A stretch of 64,000 nucleotides of DNA from Chelativorans multitrophicus (lineage in GTDB: Bacteria > Pseudomonadota > Alphaproteobacteria > Rhizobiales > Rhizobiaceae): contig NZ_JAAAPL010000005.1 in NCBI RefSeq assembly GCF_011317445.1, positions 1-64,000 on the forward strand. Direction: 5' to 3'. The notes beneath the pieces are model-generated. The model saw nothing but the letters and a program-made list of their open reading frames with translations, ran no database searches and had not been told where the DNA came from. Positions 63,050 to 64,000 of this stretch are shown piece by piece. The position numbers were made by a program, and so were the translations under genes. How positions within the stretch are numbered: position 1 is the stretch's first letter; each line of letters begins with the position of its first letter.

Positions 63050-63820
63050 CTAGCCGATGTAGCCCAGTCCCGGAAAGCGCTCGAGCAGCCAAAATGCGAT
63101 CAGAGTGAGGCGGCCTGTCATCATCAATATTCCCATGGCAATCATGATGCCGCCGGCAAGGACGTTGAGGATATGGCCGGCATACCGCATGCGCTTGAAT
63201 CCGGCGGCGATGCTGCTGAAGGCGACCGCAACTATCAGAAAGGGGATTCCCAACCCGACGCTATAGGCTGCGAGGAGGACAGCACCGCTTCCTGCGGACA
63301 CCGCCGCAAGGGTAAGGATCGAGCCGAGCACTGGGCCAATGCACGGCGTCCATCCAAAGGCGAATGTAAGTCCAAGCGTATAGGCTCCGGCTGGCCCCGA
63401 TATGGTCTGCGGCCCCGGCAGTCTGAAATCTCTAAGCAGCGCCGGTATCTTGATCATGCCAGTCATCACAAGGCCGAAACAGACCAGCAGCGCCCCACCA
63501 AGGAGATTTGCCTCGACATTGTACCGCAGGAGAATGCCGCCGAACGCCTGCGCGCCGAGCCCAAGCATCACGAAGACGGTGGAGAACCCGGCTATGAAAA
63601 AAAGCGCTGACCAGACGACCCTGATGCGATCGGCAAGCTGCCTGGACGCAGGATCGACGCCGCTTGACACGAACGAAAGATAGCCCGGCACAAGCGGGAG
63701 AACGCATGGGGAAACGAATGATATGGCACCCGCCAAAATCGCCGTGAGAAGTCCGACGGCTGAGACATCGATCGCCAAGGCTGTCGTCCTTTCTCTGTCG
63801 ACTGCAATCCCCGACCCCAT
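63050..63820 (-). CDS. ccdA: CcdA-type cytochrome c biogenesis / thiol-reductant transporter
   Basis: The 256-residue membrane protein has about six helices. The redox cysteines are in FVSPCVLPLVPGYLSF and FAFGWTPCIGPVLGSIL. CcdA carries reducing power from cytoplasmic thioredoxin to periplasmic partners such as CcmG/DsbE or copper-chaperone proteins. A decayed ccmG/dsbE exists at 12 kb. It is the first gene of the ccdA-lnt pair. The remaining 180 bases to the window edge hold no recognised gene. Confidence 0.9.
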   Translation of the reverse strand: MGSGIAVDRERTTALAIDVSAVGLLTAILAGAISFVSPCVLPLVPGYLSFVSSGVDPASRQLADRIRVVWSALFFIAGFSTVFVMLGLGAQAFGGILLRYNVEANLLGGALLVCFGLVMTGMIKIPALLRDFRLPGPQTISGPAGAYTLGLTFAFGWTPCIGPVLGSILTLAAVSAGSGAVLLAAYSVGLGIPFLIVAVAFSSIAAGFKRMRYAGHILNVLAGGIMIAMGILMMTGRLTLIAFWLLERFPGLGYIG

Positions 63821-64000
63821 TTGTGTGTCGGTCTAAATGCTCAAGCGACATGAGGTTCAATGGGAGCCTGGATAAGCCTGCCGTGACATTGCGACGCGCA
63901 GTCGCAGTAGTGTTAACTTTCCATCAAGGTTAACAATCGATTCTCCTTCTGCGTGGGGCATCCGGAGAATGAGATATTGCGGTCCAAACCGAAAGCCGCT

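Noticed and set aside
1-64000. CRISPR arrays, rRNA or tRNA genes
   Set aside because: No regularly spaced direct repeats or structural RNA sequences were found by eye; the Tn7-like elements here are not accompanied by cas genes.

Overview
The window looks like an accessory region (plasmid or genomic island) of an alphaproteobacterium, most likely of the rhizobial order. This rests on protein families: two RHE_PE00001-type plasmid proteins, an Aap-type amino-acid ABC transporter, a BTLCP-type cysteine proteinase, an MntR of the DtxR family, and HME-RND, multicopper oxidase and DUF411 copper genes, all in GC-rich DNA. No rRNA, tRNA or CRISPR array was seen. All assignments come from reading the sequence, without database searches.

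Layout. (1) 1-1211: a Tn3-family terminal repeat abuts a 5'-truncated fumarylacetoacetate-hydrolase-family gene, convergent with a 5'-truncated sugar-acid kinase. (2) 1212-4824: a minimal Tni (Tn5053/Tn7-like) transposon, tniA-tniB-tniQ, with multi-repeat ends. (3) 4812-12605: a copper cassette: CusB-like adaptor (N-terminus cut by the transposon), CusA-like pump, two small proteins, a Tat-exported multicopper oxidase, a DUF411 protein, and decayed dsbE/ccmG and SCO1 remnants. (4) About 12.8-16.6 kb: a second, divergent tniABQ set. (5) 16.7-38.5 kb: a defence island containing a RES/Xre toxin-antitoxin pair, a HEPN protein, a tight RHH-GNAT-HTH-ImmA operon, a divergent four-gene CBASS operon (CD-NTase, HORMA, TRIP13-like ATPase, SAVED nuclease), a large DEAH helicase, a DUF2235 membrane protein, a CoiA-like protein, a frameshifted Mu-like transposon and a pPIWI-associating-nuclease-like protein. 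Two decayed RHE_PE00001-like genes lie at about 16.7 and 40.6 kb in direct orientation, around this island.

(6) 38.6-47.5 kb: a truncated lspA beside a second solo Tn3-family terminal repeat, an L,D-transpeptidase, then an MntR-linked module (multicopper oxidase, ZIP transporter with an extra periplasmic domain, cytochrome c) with two palindromes in the divergent promoter, followed by CDF, HXXEE-type and MerR genes. (7) 47.7-54.0 kb: a metC-like lyase plus aapJQMP-like ABC transporter operon with a divergent LysR regulator. (8) 54.3-64.0 kb: a ZIP pseudogene joined to a monooxygenase fragment, a heavy-metal P-type ATPase, a Fur-family regulator, a cytochrome b fragment, a universal stress protein, a complete lspA, a BTLCP proteinase, lnt and ccdA.

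Taken together this is a mosaic of metal-resistance cassettes and phage-defence genes assembled by at least four kinds of transposition event, with many truncated genes at the seams. The most system-like parts are the CBASS operon, the operon facing it across a promoter with paired 21-bp repeats, and the MntR-oxidase-ZIP-cytochrome module.
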